From Adiantum capillus-veneris (Eukaryota; Streptophyta; Polypodiopsida; Polypodiales; Pteridaceae), in NCBI GenBank assembly GCA_014529385.2, contig CM043969.1, positions 35,030,446 through 35,094,445 of the forward strand: a stretch of 64,000 nt of DNA, written 5' to 3'. The notes under the pieces were generated by a model. The model was not told the origin of the DNA. It was given only the letters and a program-made list of their open reading frames with translations, and did not search any database. Position 1 is the stretch's first letter; every line of letters begins with the position of its first letter. Below are positions 22,167-33,714 of the stretch, piece by piece. The translations under genes and the position numbers were made by a program.

Positions 22167-23206
22167 TACAAGACTTACATGATGATATGGCTTCTTGGTG
22201 ATGCTCTTGTAGGTCCTTTGGTAGAGTGCAACTCAAGTAGGGATTTAGGCAATACCCGTTTACCTTCCTGGAGTGATCTTTTCCATTCAAGTCCATAAGC
22301 TGATAGTAACTTGAATTGAAATCCTTCTTGACTATGTATGGCCCCTCTCATCTAGTTTCAAACTTGGCATCAAAACAATTTTTGAGTCAATTGCTATACC
22401 TTAGCACAAGATCTCCTTCATTGATACTTTTGTCCTTCAGTTTCTTGTCAAGCTTCTTCTTTGCTTGCATATACTTCCTCTTGTAGCACTCGTAAGCTGC
22501 TTCTCTTTTCCATTCAAGCTCAAACAAGGTAAGAAGTCAATCCATCCATGATTCTTGATTATCTTGTGTTCCTTTTCCATGAAGCCGCATTGTTGGAATG
22601 TTGAGCTCAATTGGTTGCAAAGCCTGTTGACCATACACCAAGTGAAATGGTGTGAACTTTGTGGCCTCCATGTATGTGGTTCGATACTCTCACAAGGCAC
22701 CATCCAAGAAGTCATCCCATAATCTTGTCTTGTTTTGCACCATCTTTCTAATGATGGCTATAATGAAACAACTAGCTTGCTCCACCAAACCATTTGATTG
22801 TGGGTAGTAGGGTGTGCTATGATGATGTAGAATGTGAAGCTCTTGAGAAACTTTTGTGAGTAAACCCTTTTTGAACCCTGGACCATTATCAGAAAAAATC
22901 TCCAAAGGTGTGCTAGATCTACAAATTAAAATACTAGTGTAGACAAACCTGCTCACTATTTCCCATTTATCCTTGCCACACTTTGAGCCTCTACCTACCC
23001 TTGCCACACTTTGAGCCTCTACCTACCTAGTCATGTAATATAAATCCACTAGAATGTAGAGTCTACCATTTTTTGTTCTAGGTAGAGGATCCATAGCATC
23101 AATGCCCCACTTTTCAAAGGGTCCATTTGCAAGCACAATATGCCTTGGACCATGTACCAATATTTTATTTCCATTTACCTGACAGTTGTGACAACTTTTA
23201 GACCAA
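22167..23206 (-). pseudogene. gypsy-H: integrase core and C-terminus fragment
   Basis: The minus strand encodes, with several frameshifts and stops, an integrase start CHNCQVNG (23161..23190), KWGIDAMDPLPRT (near 23100), SDNGPGFKKG (near 22880) and YPQSNGLVEQ (near 22800). Together these are the D..D..E residues. A C-terminal region with LVYGQQ and RKVNGYCLNPY follows. Thirty bases around CCTTGCCACACTTTGAGCC are tandemly duplicated at 22968..23025. CACTA1 ends at its left side and CACTA2 begins at its right side. The matching upstream half lies at 39020..42375. It is an old copy, clearly more decayed than Gypsy1. Confidence 0.85.
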
Positions 23207-23475
23207 CATTACAACACGATGTGTAAAAATTGACAAAGATACTGACGAAATAATGTTAGTTTTAAAACTAAAAAGCATTGAAATAGGCCTCAAAAGAGAC
23301 TCCGATATCATGATGTCGGTATACCTACCGGTATATTGTGTGTCGGAATAAACTATGAAATGAACGTTGAAATACGCAATGAAATAACCACCGATAAATG
23401 TCAAGGATATTCTGACACATCCTCCGAAGTTTATACCAATGCATGTACCGTACTCGGTATGGAAGACCAAACCTG
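23207..23475. repeat. CACTA2 left terminus and subterminal repeats
   Basis: Copies of a TCGGTAT/ATACCGGTA/TCGGAATA motif are spaced through this stretch. Related motifs lie inverted in the right end (GTCCGACGGTAC, CATCGGAACAGCCGTCGG). In this superfamily such repeats are binding sites of the element's own protein. Confidence 0.6.
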
Positions 23476-23486
23476 CAAAATTTTTT

Positions 23487-23558
23487 TGGGCAGAGAGGGT
23501 TGGGAACTGATGCTGCATGTACTGCAGCAAAAGAAAACAACCCTCTCTGCCCAAAGGA
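23487..23558. repeat. Hairpin with 15-bp arms
   Basis: GGGCAGAGAGGGTTG pairs with CAACCCTCTCTGCCC across a loop of about 40 bp that itself contains a TGCTGCATGTACTGCAGCA fold. It sits at the inner edge of the CACTA2 left end. Confidence 0.8.
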
Positions 23559-23754
23559 AGAGTGCACAATCAACACGCACTCCAGCTACAAGCTGACGCT
23601 AAAGAGCGAGTGTATGGAAATTAGCAAAATTGTAAGAAAAACATAACCACAAAATCAAAAGCTTGATCATGGAATAACAACATAAAGATTTTATAACCAT
23701 AATTAAAACATGAGTCGAAAACTGCAAAACCATAAACATAACATGTAACTTGCT

Positions 23755-23965
23755 TGTCATACCATAACCATAACAGCCATACCATCATTGCACAGTCATA
23801 ACCATAACCATAACCATAACCATAATTATAACCTTAATCATAATTATAACCATAACCATAACCATAACCATAACCATGACCATAATCATAACCATAACCA
23901 TAACATGATTTCCATACCATCATAGCAAAACCATAACCTTAACTTGAGTGCCAAACCTTAACCAT
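23755..23965. repeat. (CCATAA)n degenerate hexamer array
   Basis: Runs of ACCATA with AATTATA variants over about 200 bp. They are inside CACTA2, between its left end and its TNPA-like gene. The surrounding 23560..24230 has no gene. Confidence 0.9.
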
Positions 23966-24231
23966 AACATATGTGAAATACCATAAAAATAACCATAAAC
24001 ATAAGCACTACAAAACTGTACATATGCAAACAATCACTAAGTGAGAACACCATCATGGTAATGCCTCCTAGTCGACGTCCTCTCCCTCCTTGTGCAGCTG
24101 GGTCAAAAGATCCACAAGTCCATGCTTATACCCATACTTCTCCTCTCGGCGTGTCGAAGGGCGCTTCACGACAAATTCTTGCAAAATTATGGTTTAATCA
24201 TTAGATAAATCTTCAAATAACATATATATTT

Positions 24232-25082
24232 TCAATAATTTAAAGCATATGTATACTTATAAACCCATGTCAAAGCGTATCGTATCCTCCACTCCCAAAG
24301 ATGTGACACTCCAACAGACTCCAAACGTGCTCTGGATGCATCTCTCTGCTGCTGAAATCTCTTAGGATTTTCTTGTGTCTCTCGTGCAATCCCTGTCCAC
24401 TCCTCTGCATCCAACCATGCGGGCTTGGGACTGTCGTCATTGTACCCATCTCTCACCTCTGACCGACGGTGTGACATTGTGGACCTCGTCACGCTCAAAA
24501 TCCAGGGTTTTGAGATTGGATCGTACCCCTCTGTAGGCCTGTACTCTCTGTGAATGGCCTCGACGATGTAATTCTGTCTTTCAAGATTGAGGTTATCCCA
24601 AACCTCGATCACAGAGTGACCAAATTGAATCGTATAGAAAGCAATCAAATTCTCTATTGCATGGCCTTTCTGACCCTATCCGCCAGAACAGCCCCATCCC
24701 TGCTCTTGTACACTTTGGTAGGATCATGCTCCCGTGATCCCCAAGGTGTACATGGTGTGCCAATGGGTGAACTATCTACTGAAGAGAGTGGTGGACGCTC
24801 TCTCGGTGGTGTGGATGCATCAGTAGAACCGCTGCCACAGCAACCACCACCTCCACAACGATACCTACCTCATCTCAAGGATGAACCACCCGTCAGTGTA
24901 GGGGACACACGAGTTCTAGGTGTAGGGGGCACACTAGACTGAGGTGTGGGGCCGCTCGGTGTAGGGACCACACTAGTCCCGGGTGTAGGGTCAGTCTTAG
25001 TAGGTCTAGAGGGACCTCCTACCGAAAGGTGTTGTTCCATCGCAATGTGCTCTGGTGTGAACTGAGACAAAAACGGGCCCAT
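24232..25082 (-). pseudogene. CACTA2 TNPA-like gene (damaged)
   Basis: The minus-strand order is a Pro/Thr-rich N-terminus (25082..24870), a stop at 24869, and a second frame with RPPLSSVDSSPIGTPCTPWG. An open 24648..24232 segment follows, with FGHSVIEVWDNLNLE and KPAWLDAEEWTGIARE. It then reaches a GT donor-like site near 24250. The Pro-rich/helical layout matches the TNPA-like genes of CACTA1 and CACTA3. The WDDLDEETW-like block of plant En/Spm proteins is plausible here but not certain. Confidence 0.6.
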
Positions 25083-25309
25083 CTACTCGGGTGACATGCA
25101 GGCCGGAGTGACAAGAAAACTAAAACTAGGACAGTATGGCTCATCGTCATTGGCCATGGCTAATCATACACAAATAACACCCACACAATACTTTAATTTA
25201 TAGAAGAAATGCTTAATTAATATAAATAACAAATCAATGAAGCTGCTACACAAATGAATGAATCTAAAGTGTATTGTAGACTAATAAAAAGAGTTTTACA
25301 AAAGAGTTC

Positions 25310-27060
25310 CTAGTAAAAATCATTAGTTAATCTCTCATCCTTTATGAGATCTAATGCACCAAAGATGTCTATCTCAATTTGTACTTGTGCATCTTCGTCA
25401 TCGAACTTTACTTCTTCGTCGCTCTCTGCATCAGCTTCAGTATTCGACACCTCATCTCTAGGTTCAGACAATTGCTCACTGCTGACATCCACCTCAAAAT
25501 CTAAACTTAAAGTTTCCATCGGTTCTGTGCTTTGTCATTGCATGCACCCTCTGGGAGTCTTGAATGAAGATATAGTCTTCTTCACTTTGTTCTCTTCTGC
25601 ACGACTCAAAACCCATGGACCTTTTGGTATAGCAAACTTTCCATTGGGTTTAAGTCGAGGCCACATCTCTAGCATTCGACCCACAGCCTACAGATCATCT
25701 CTTTGGGCCTTGCTCTCCCTTTTTCCAATGATGGTTTTCCATATGATCTCCCTCACATTCTTGAAGATGTGCATTGGGTCGAGCAAATGATTAATTAGCA
25801 AGTCACTCTAGTATGGGAGTTCAAGGAAAATAGAAAGTCTTTTCATTCCAGGTGGCATCCAATCTCCTCTCTCTAGCCACATGTTTTTCCAATCGCTTGC
25901 TTTCAGTGAATGCATGTGTGTGTTTACATATGTTTGGTCCACGTAGGTCATGTCCTTCAGGTAAAAATCTACCATGCTCCTTGTAAACTGTCTTGCTCAA
26001 ATTCTCAGAGCGGTGAAAGCCAAGTTGAGGACCACATTTTGGACATGCATGATTGCCCAAGTAGATTAAGTCTGAAACATCACAAAATTAAAATATAAAA
26101 GCATTGGCATAGCCAGGAATCACATGTGTGTGAGGGTTTCAAAGGCACTTACTTGAGCACTCACCAAAGCCTGGCCAATCATGCATGTTCTACATGAGAA
26201 TGCCTTGCACATGTACATTCCATCGTCCGATTGGTTGGGACATATCAACCACATCGATTCGTGTCCACAAGATTTGGAGCTCTTCTATAAGTGGTTCCAG
26301 ATAGACGTCCATTTTCTTTGCTTTGTACTTTCCTGGGACGATCAATGACAACAACAAATGTCCCTTCTTGATAGCGAGCCATGGTGGAAGATTATAATTA
26401 ACTAGACAAATAGGCCACGTTCTCCATGACAAACTCGTAAATTGAATGGATTTACTCCATCCACCATTGCCAGACCAAAGCGGATACATCGAGGCTCGTT
26501 CTTAAATGTAGGTCCACTTTCCTCTATGTGATTCCATGCACAAGAGTCAGCAAGTACCCACATCACATCATCTGTCGATCTAGTATTTGAGTGTCATGTC
26601 ATCAAAGCGGCTATGGACTTGCACCTGAACATGCTCTTTATTCTTGGAATGATAGGAAACTATGGAAGGATCTTTTAGGGATAAATTTTCCTTGTGTGTC
26701 CTCCCTGTATGATCCACAATTGGGACACTATTTCAAATTTTCATACTCATTGTGAAAAAATATACAATCATTAGGACATGTATGTATTTGTGATAATCCA
26801 AGCCCAAATAAGTAAGAATCTTTTTAGCGGTTGGACGGGTAGGGGGCATGTGATTCCCTTCTGGCAAGATTTTCTCATTGAGCAACCTGTCGCTACATGA
26901 ACAAGTCAGCCCCTTGATCACATTATTGAATTGTAATTTGCACTTTATCATGCTTAGGATATAATGTATTTACCTGAAAAGATGTGTGACTGAGGCGTCA
27001 GACCAACCGACTGCAAATTAAGCATTGTCGACATGGTACGGTGTCGTGCAGCTCTGCTCC
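25310..27060 (-). pseudogene. CACTA2 tnp2-type gene, main part (decayed, internally deleted)
   Basis: On the minus strand: end of exon 1 (GWSDASVTHLFR, near 26980), then an exon 2 remnant (LLNEKILPEGNHMPPTRP; LGLDYHKYIHVL). The TNP2 core includes WPICLVNYNLPPWLAIKKGH (near 26400) and KKMDVYLEPLIEELQILWTR. A CPKCGPQLGFHR-type exon is at 26060..25821 and an LLDPMHIFKNV-type segment near 25760. The frame then passes KFAIPKGPWVLSRAEENKVK and jumps to a short acidic C-terminus (25519..25310). The DUF4218- and DUF4216-like parts seen in CACTA1 and CACTA3 are missing. Multiple stops. The first exon continues beyond a retroelement at 33715..34172. Confidence 0.8.
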
Positions 27061-27665
27061 CATGCTAAGAAAGATGCCAGGAAAATGCACATCAAGTTTT
27101 TTTGAAGCTTACAGGATTAATGAACAGTGATTAGGGCCTAGTAACAGGCCAAGTTAAATGCTAAATGTATGTCAAATGCGGCTGAAAGAGCGAAAACATG
27201 CCTTAATGATTCTAAAAACTGTTATTCTTGAAGTGAGTATAGATGGAAGATTATCACTTAAAACTGGAGTGCTTAAAGTGCTCTACCGTCCTGTCTTTAC
27301 GGCTCGTCGATTGGAGCTACGGTGAAGAACTTATGGCAGTTTAAAGTTTAAGTGGATTGCAGATACGCACCGGATTGGGCAGCTGCAGCTGAGGTGAGAG
27401 AATTGAAATGAATGCGTCGGGCTGAAGTGCTCACATTGTGGAGCGCATCGGTCTTTTCAAATCAGTGATCAGTGTTCTGGTTGCCAAGACATTAGCCGTT
27501 TAAGATTCCCCATGGACCGGTTCCATGCCAAGCCGGTCGCCTTGGTTGGAGCATCGTCTGGAATTTTACAGCCTCTGCAGGGTTTGTATGCGTTCTATGC
27601 ATTTTGAAAACTCTAAAGGAATTAATGGCTTGTCAAACCGAATCCTGGTTCATGAGACAATATAG
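27061..27665. other. Unassigned segment left of the gag-protease element
   Basis: About 600 bp between the tnp2 break and the first direct repeat. No coding frame or family match is visible. Because the base run CTTGAGGTCGG precedes both LTR copies, this could be the remnant of another retroelement copy or the end of a rearranged insertion. Confidence 0.4.
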
Positions 27666-29177
27666 CTTGAGGTCGGTGTCAACTGTCGGCACAACTGAGC
27701 AGGATTAATTTTGGAATCCGGATGATATTGTCAGTCAAGTGCTGTTGAATATTGAAAGTCGCGCTAAAAAATTCTTTGACCAGTGTGCATGCTAAATGCC
27801 GTAATGGGAAATTCCTTAGCCAATATGTATGCTAAATATGGTGCTCGTACGAAAGCACGATGTTTTTTATGAGCGTTCAGTTAAAAAGGTGCCTTTTAAA
27901 GCGATATGCCCAAAAAGGCTACGACAAAGAGGCTCCCGGTTATTTGCATAATGTGAAGAGAAGGCCTTTCTTGAAAGCATTTGCCTGTGCTTGCACCTTG
28001 CCGGCTTCGGCTACCAGAGAAAGTGGTGCTTGAAAGCCTAAGTTGATATGTATGCTAAATGGGGTGACATAAGGGGAACCAGCCGCCCACTTCAATGGTC
28101 GCCCACTAAGGTCCGCCCATAAGAAAAGACACAAAAGGTTTTTAGTGTGTATAAAAAGGAAATAAAAAAAGCAAAGGCGATGGCGTTCAACAGCATGGAG
28201 AGGCGCAGGGAAGAGGAGATGGGGTCGCGCTGGCCAACTCGGGCCTCAGAGGCCCTTGCCGCAGTGACGAACAATTCTCAGGAGATCGGGGCGCCCATGT
28301 TTGGCACCGGTTGCGAGAGTTTTCGTGCTGCCAAAATCCGCCTTTGCCACGTGAGCAGTGGGCGTTCTTATGCAGTGACACCGACGCTACTGCTAAGGGG
28401 GGCAAAGAGCTATTAATAGCGATAATTTTGCATGAGTGGGGACTTTTCTTTTGCATGTGCGTTACGTAGAGAAGGGGCAAGAGGGTAAGCAGAAAGAGGG
28501 AACTCTCTCTCCCTTGATATCGAATCCAAGAGCTCTCTCCCTTGATCTCGAATCCAAGAGCTCCCTCCCTTGACCTTCAATCGAACCAAAGCAAAGGCAA
28601 GCTCTCTCTCTCTTTCACTCTCCAATCCAAGCCAAGGGAGAGCTCTCTCTCTCTCAATCTCCAATCTAGGCAAGGGCGAGCTCTCTTTCTATCGATCTCG
28701 GCAAGGCTCAGGCAAGGGCTTTGCAACCAAGGCAATCAAGGAGAGTATTTCTCATCGGATTAGGCAAGCAACAAGGGCTTGTAAGCAGTCATAGGAAAAG
28801 AAATAATCGTCATAGACAGTGATTGAAGACAAATCCAATAGATGGAATCGACACAATAGGATTTTCCTCGTCAGAGCAGGCAAACTAGTTTAATTATCTC
28901 TTTTTGATGAATTCTGGAGCCGTTAACAGCCCGGAGTGATCCGTAATGGGATTTTAATCTCCTTAACTGTCATTAGCATTATTTAATGGTGTCGTTAACG
29001 ACACTTCTTCTTGATTGCGTATCAGTTTCGCCGGTGTTACCAATTTTCAAGCAAGTTTTGTGCGTCAACAGTATTACCGAGTAATTAATTGCTGCTGTAT
29101 CGTGCGGTGCGACAATTTTTCGCTCTCAATTTTTCCACAGCCAGCAGCACGGTGCTGACCTAGCTCAAGTTTTGAAC
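27666..29177 (+). repeat. 5' LTR of the gag-protease element
   Basis: Matches 32190..33703 along its whole length at roughly nine in ten bases or better. It includes AT-rich and CTCTCT-rich stretches (28500..28700) and an open frame at 28147..28416 that is absent or shifted in the other copy, so it is not a gene. Confidence 0.8.
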
Positions 29178-29212
29178 GGTTTGAGGGCCGAGATATTTCA
29201 AAATTTTGCAAT

Positions 29213-30365
29213 TTGTATGAGCAGTCTATGAAAGATAATGGTATTGAAGACCAGGTTTCAGTGGAAGGATTTCATCTGATTGCAGTGCTAGAACTTAGGG
29301 CCCAGATTAAAGAAATTCAAGCGGCTCGAGGGCCGAACTGGCAGGATTTTAAGAAGGCGTTTCAAGAGGAATATTTTCTAGAGGGTTCTCAATGGGTGAC
29401 CAGACAGAGTTTTACGAAGTGGGTGCAGAAGAAGGATAAAAATTTATCTGCACGAGAACTGTTGCGAGAGTTTGAGAAGAAGTTTGATCAGTTATCGTCA
29501 GCAGAACAACGTTCCTGAAAGGATCAAAAGGTGGAATTTTTTATTCAAGCGGCTGATCCACGACTACAAAAGAATTTGGTGCAATTATTGGAGGATCTGG
29601 TGGGAGAATTGGGATTGACATCAGATTGGAAAATAGTATCTGAAGTGTTGAACATGATCGTAAAACGACAGAAGTGGGCTGATAAGCAAATCGTGATCGA
29701 GGTACTAGATGCTGATGAAGAAGATATTAAAGAGAAGCCTCCCTCTACATTACCCAAAGTGGAGGGGCATGTTCTTGACGATCTCGTTAAAGGTAGAACT
29801 AAATTGGAATTTTAAAACAGTTAAATTTGAAGGGTTAGCTGCAAAGGAGTCTACCTCCTGAACCTAAGTAGTAGTAGCCACCACATAAAAATTGGGATAG
29901 ATGCATGTGGTGCGATAGTGAAGTCCACAGGTTTGCGAGAGAGTGTAATGAGTTTGATGAAGCTTTTAAGAAGAATGTAGTTTTCTGGAAAGACAAGAAG
30001 ATTCATCTCAGGGCGACAGGGTAACTGCTCCGCTTGAACTTTGGCGGAATGAAGAAGATAGTGGAGGAAATACAACATAGTGTTGCCCTTGTGGAAGCAG
30101 CTGCATATGGGCTGGAAGTTTGTGGTAAAGGAAGATGATGATGGTAAAGGTGAAAAGGGCGAGAGAGTGTAATGAGTTTGATGAAGCTTTTAAGAAGAAT
30201 GTAGTTTTCTGGAAAGACAAGAAGATTCATCTCAGGGCGACAGGGGAACTGCTCCGCTTGAACTGTGGCGGAATGAAGAAGATAGTGGAGGAAATACAAC
30301 ATAGTGTTGCTCTTGTGGAAGCAGCTGCATATGGGCTAGAAGTTTGTGGTAAAGGAAGATGATGA
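29213..30365 (+). pseudogene. Gag-like region with variant zinc knuckle and internal duplication
   Basis: Frame one (29213..29518) has WQDFKKAFQEEYF and RQSFTKWVQKKDKNLSAREL, a gag helical domain. After a stop the frame continues at 29531..29815. Next comes CMWCDSEVHRFAREC (near 29901..29945), a C-x2-C-x4-H-x5-C knuckle, one residue longer than the usual spacing. A segment of about 225 bp (FDEAFKKNVVFWKDKKIHLR) occurs twice, at about 29935..30140 and 30160..30365. Coding is broken by at least three stops. The likely role was RNA packaging. Confidence 0.7.
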
Positions 30366-30492
30366 TGGTAAAGGTGCAAAGGGCCAGTTTTGGCCATATG
30401 CTTTAAAGACAGCAGAATCAGGTAAGGTAACATACGACAAGTTATGACAGGTGGGAAATTCAATTTGAGAAACCACTGGGTGGACCAATCGA

Positions 30493-31080
30493 GTGGATTC
30501 TCTCTCGGTATATGCTTATATAGCTAAAGCTCAAGCTAACGAATCTATGGTGGAAGAGAAGCGGAAAAGAGATGAAGAGGTGGCTAGGGCGTCAAAAAGG
30601 CTGACAAGATCCAACAATAAGAAAGAAGAAGTGAGAGCTCCTAAGACTGCTCCGGAGGTGGTTATGGAAGAGGCTCCGAAGGACAAGAAGCAAGGTAAGC
30701 CTAAAGGGCCCTCATATAAACTCAAGTCTGATATTGAACTGGCTACAGATTTGAAGAAAGTTTTGAAGAACGTATCCTAAATAGTAAAGTGGAGCTCACC
30801 TTGGGGGATATTGTTGGAATTGCAAAGCGCGAGTTCCACGAAGAGATCATAAAAAGAAAGCGACAAGTACCGAGTGATCAAGAGTCAGATCAAGTTAAAA
30901 TCCAAGTGGTTCATCACATTGAAGCAATTTTGGAAGACTATGAAGAGTACTTAGCAGATCTTGAAGAAGAAGATCCAAAGTGTGTGGTGGTTCCCAGCCC
31001 GATTATACCTGAGGTAAGAAACATGCATTTTAATGACGGTGAAGATGAAGAAATTATACCCAAGAGTCACTTTTCATAGA
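30493..31080 (+). pseudogene. Charged linker of the gag-protease polyprotein
   Basis: Two open frames separated by one stop (30778). The first is Lys/Glu-rich (KRKRDEEVARASKRLTRSNN). The second contains KREFHEEIIKRKRQVPSD and an acidic stretch. No enzyme motif. It leads directly into the protease segment. Confidence 0.55.
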
Positions 31081-31109
31081 CTCATTGGGCAAGAGCAACG
31101 ACAGAAACA

Positions 31110-31595
31110 ATGGTAAAGCTTGGAGACATTGAGAAGCTGGTCTTAGCCCTCATGGACCATGGTTCAGAAATCAATCTCATGGAAAAGAATTTGCACCAAA
31201 AGGGGAGGTGGCCTATTGATGTGGATCACGGGTGGGGAATTCGAGCTGCCAACATGCTTCCTGGAGATCTTTACGGTGCATGCATGAATGTTAAGGTAAC
31301 TATTGGGGATGTCTGTGATGAGCAAAACTTTTTTATATAGGAGCATTCCTCCTACCCATTGATTCTAGGACAACCCTACATTATGTCTGTGCGGATTGAA
31401 ACTAAGGTGCTGGATGATGGCTCGGCCTATGCCAGGGTTCGAAGCCAAGATGGTAAGAAAGCGGTTCAATTTCTAACTGTATGTGTTGATCATGTTAGAA
31501 ACAAAGACAATTTACGTGATCGTCCAATGCCAAAGATAGGTAAGGAGTTTAAAGAACAAGGACTTACTCAGGATTTTCTTGGGGTGCCACTATAA
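31110..31595 (+). pseudogene. Retropepsin-like protease segment
   Basis: ALMDHGSEINLM (near 31150) has the layout of the retroviral-type aspartic protease loop, with D-H-G in place of D-T/S-G. PLILGQPYIMSVRI (near 31360) matches the second conserved block. A TAG at 31338 separates the two. After 31595 the frame decays; 31600..32190 contains broken coding but no RT motif. Confidence 0.65.
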
Positions 31596-32189
31596 AGTGG
31601 GACTATGGTGGTGCAAGTGAGGAGAAGTTCTCGCAAAGAGAAACCTTCTCTTCAGGATTTCTAGGGTTGACATCTCAGGGTTCAGTAGCTTACAAGAAAT
31701 TTAATGATTTAAGTAAATGGGAGAAACAATATGTTTCAAGCATTCAAAGTGACTTGCAGGGATGTGATGTGCTAGAACCGGATGATGTGATATCAGGAAT
31801 CTTCAAAGAGATCTCTTATGTTGATACTATGTCATAGCTTGAGAATATCAAGCAGAACAGGTTAGGAAGTGAAAATGAAGTTGTTAAAGTGCACTCAATG
31901 GACATGTATGAAGAGTTGGACATATACGAGGCACTTATGCATATTGAGGATGACTTGGATAAACAAGTTGAAGCATAGGTAGAGACAAAGTACAAGACAG
32001 TGTTGCAAAGAAAGTGAGACCTGTGGCTACACCTCTACCAAAGGGAAGTGATGAAGCAATTAAAGAAGCTTCTCGACAGCCTATGCTCAGAAATCCTAAG
32101 AACATTGGGCACAAATTCACTAAAGAGACATTGCAGAAGCTTAAGGTGGGAGAAGATGGTTTTCTCAAGGAAGAGGAAATCAAGTTTTT

Positions 32190-33703
32190 CTTGAGGTCGG
32201 TGTCAACTGCCGGCACAACTGAGCAGGATTAATTTTGGAATCCGGATGATATTGTCAGTCAAGTGCTGCTGAATAGTGAAAGTCGCGCTAAGCAATTCTT
32301 TGACCGGTGTGCATGTTAAATGCCGTAATGGGAAATTCCTTAGCCAATATGTATGCTAAATGCAGTGCTCGTACAAAAGCAGGATGTTTTTGATGAGCGT
32401 TCAGTTAAAAAGGTGCCTTTTAAAGCGATATTCCCAAAAAGGCTACGACAAAGAGGCTCCGGGTTATTTGCCGAATGAGAAGGGAAGGCCTTTCTCGAAA
32501 GCATTTGCCTGTGCTTGCACCTTGCCGGCTTGGGCTACGAGAGAAAGTGGTGCTTTAAAGCCTGGATTGATATGTATGCTAAATGGGGTGACATAGGGGG
32601 AACCAGCCGCCCACTTCAATGGTCGCCCACTAAGGGCCGCCCCTAAGAAAAGACACAAAAGGTTTTTAGTGTGGATAAAAATGAAATAAAAAAAGCAAAG
32701 GCGATGGCATTCAAAAGCGTGGAGAGGCGCAAGGAGGAGGAGATGGGGTCGTGCTGGCCAGCTCAGGCGTGAGACGCCCTCGCCGTAGTCATGAACAATG
32801 CTCAGGAGGTCGGGGCGCCCATGTTCAACAGTGGTTGCGAGAGTTTTTGTGCTGCCGAAATCCGGCTTTGCCACGTCAGCAGTGGGCGTTCTTATGTAGT
32901 GACACCGACGCTACTGCTAAGGGGGGCGAAGAGCTATTAATAGCGAGAATTTTGCATGAGTGGGGACTTTTCTTTTGCATGTGCGTTACGAAGAGAAGGG
33001 GCAAGAGGGTAAGCAGGAAGAGGGAACTCTCTCTCCCTTGATCTTGAATCCAAGAGCTCTCTCCCTTGATCTCGAATCCAAGAGCTCTCTCCCTTGACCT
33101 TCAATCAAACCAGAGCAAGGGCGAGCTCTCTCTCTCGCTCTCCAATCCAAGCCAAGGGCGAGCTCTCTCTCTCAATCTCCAATCTAGGAAAGGGCGAGCT
33201 CTCTTTCTATCGATCTCGGCAAGGCTCAGGCAAGGGCTTTGCAACCAAGGCAACCAAGGAGACTATTTCTCATAGGATTAGGCAAGGAGAGATCAACAAG
33301 GGTTTGTAAGCAGTCATAGGAAAAGAAATAATCTTCGGCATAGACAGTGATTGAAGACAAATCTAACAAATGGAATCAACACAATAGGATTTTCCTCGTC
33401 AGCAGGCAAATTAGTTTAATTATCTCTTTTTGATGAATTCCGGAGCCATTAACGGCCCGGAGTGATCTGTAATGGGATTTTAAGCTCCTTAACTATCATT
33501 AGCATTATTTAATGGTGTCATTAACAACACTTCTTCTTGGTTGCGTATCAATTTCGCCGTTGTTACCAATTTTCAAGAAAGTTTTGTGCGTCAATAGTAT
33601 TACCGAGTAATTAATTGTTGTTGTATCGTGCGGTGCGACAATTTTTTGCTCTCAATATGTCCACAGCCAGCAGCCCGATGCTGAACTGGCTCAAGTTTCG
33701 AAC
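32190..33703 (+). repeat. 3' LTR of the gag-protease element
   Basis: Partner of 27666..29177. The preceding bases AAGTTTTTCTTGAGG may act as the polypurine tract. Confidence 0.8.
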
Positions 33704-33714
33704 ACTTATCCCCC

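Larger units (their letters stand above)
27666..33703 (+). mobile_element. LTR element encoding only gag and protease (TR-GAG-like)
   Basis: Direct repeats of about 1.5 kb (27666..29177 and 32190..33703) flank a 3.0-kb internal region. That region encodes gag-like and retropepsin-like segments but no reverse transcriptase, RNase H or integrase. Likely LTR starts are TGTCAACTG at 27677 and 32201; the ends are near GAAC. I could not find a clean TSD or PBS. It sits within exon 1 of the CACTA2 tnp2 gene. It must have depended on enzymes of another element. Confidence 0.75.

Noticed and set aside
23755-23965. Possible CRISPR-like or telomeric array
   Set aside because: Unit is a 6-bp simple repeat with no spacers; plant setting and no cas genes.
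28147-28416. 89-codon frame in the LTR of the gag-protease element
   Set aside because: Not preserved in the partner LTR (32694..32940) and no recognisable domain.
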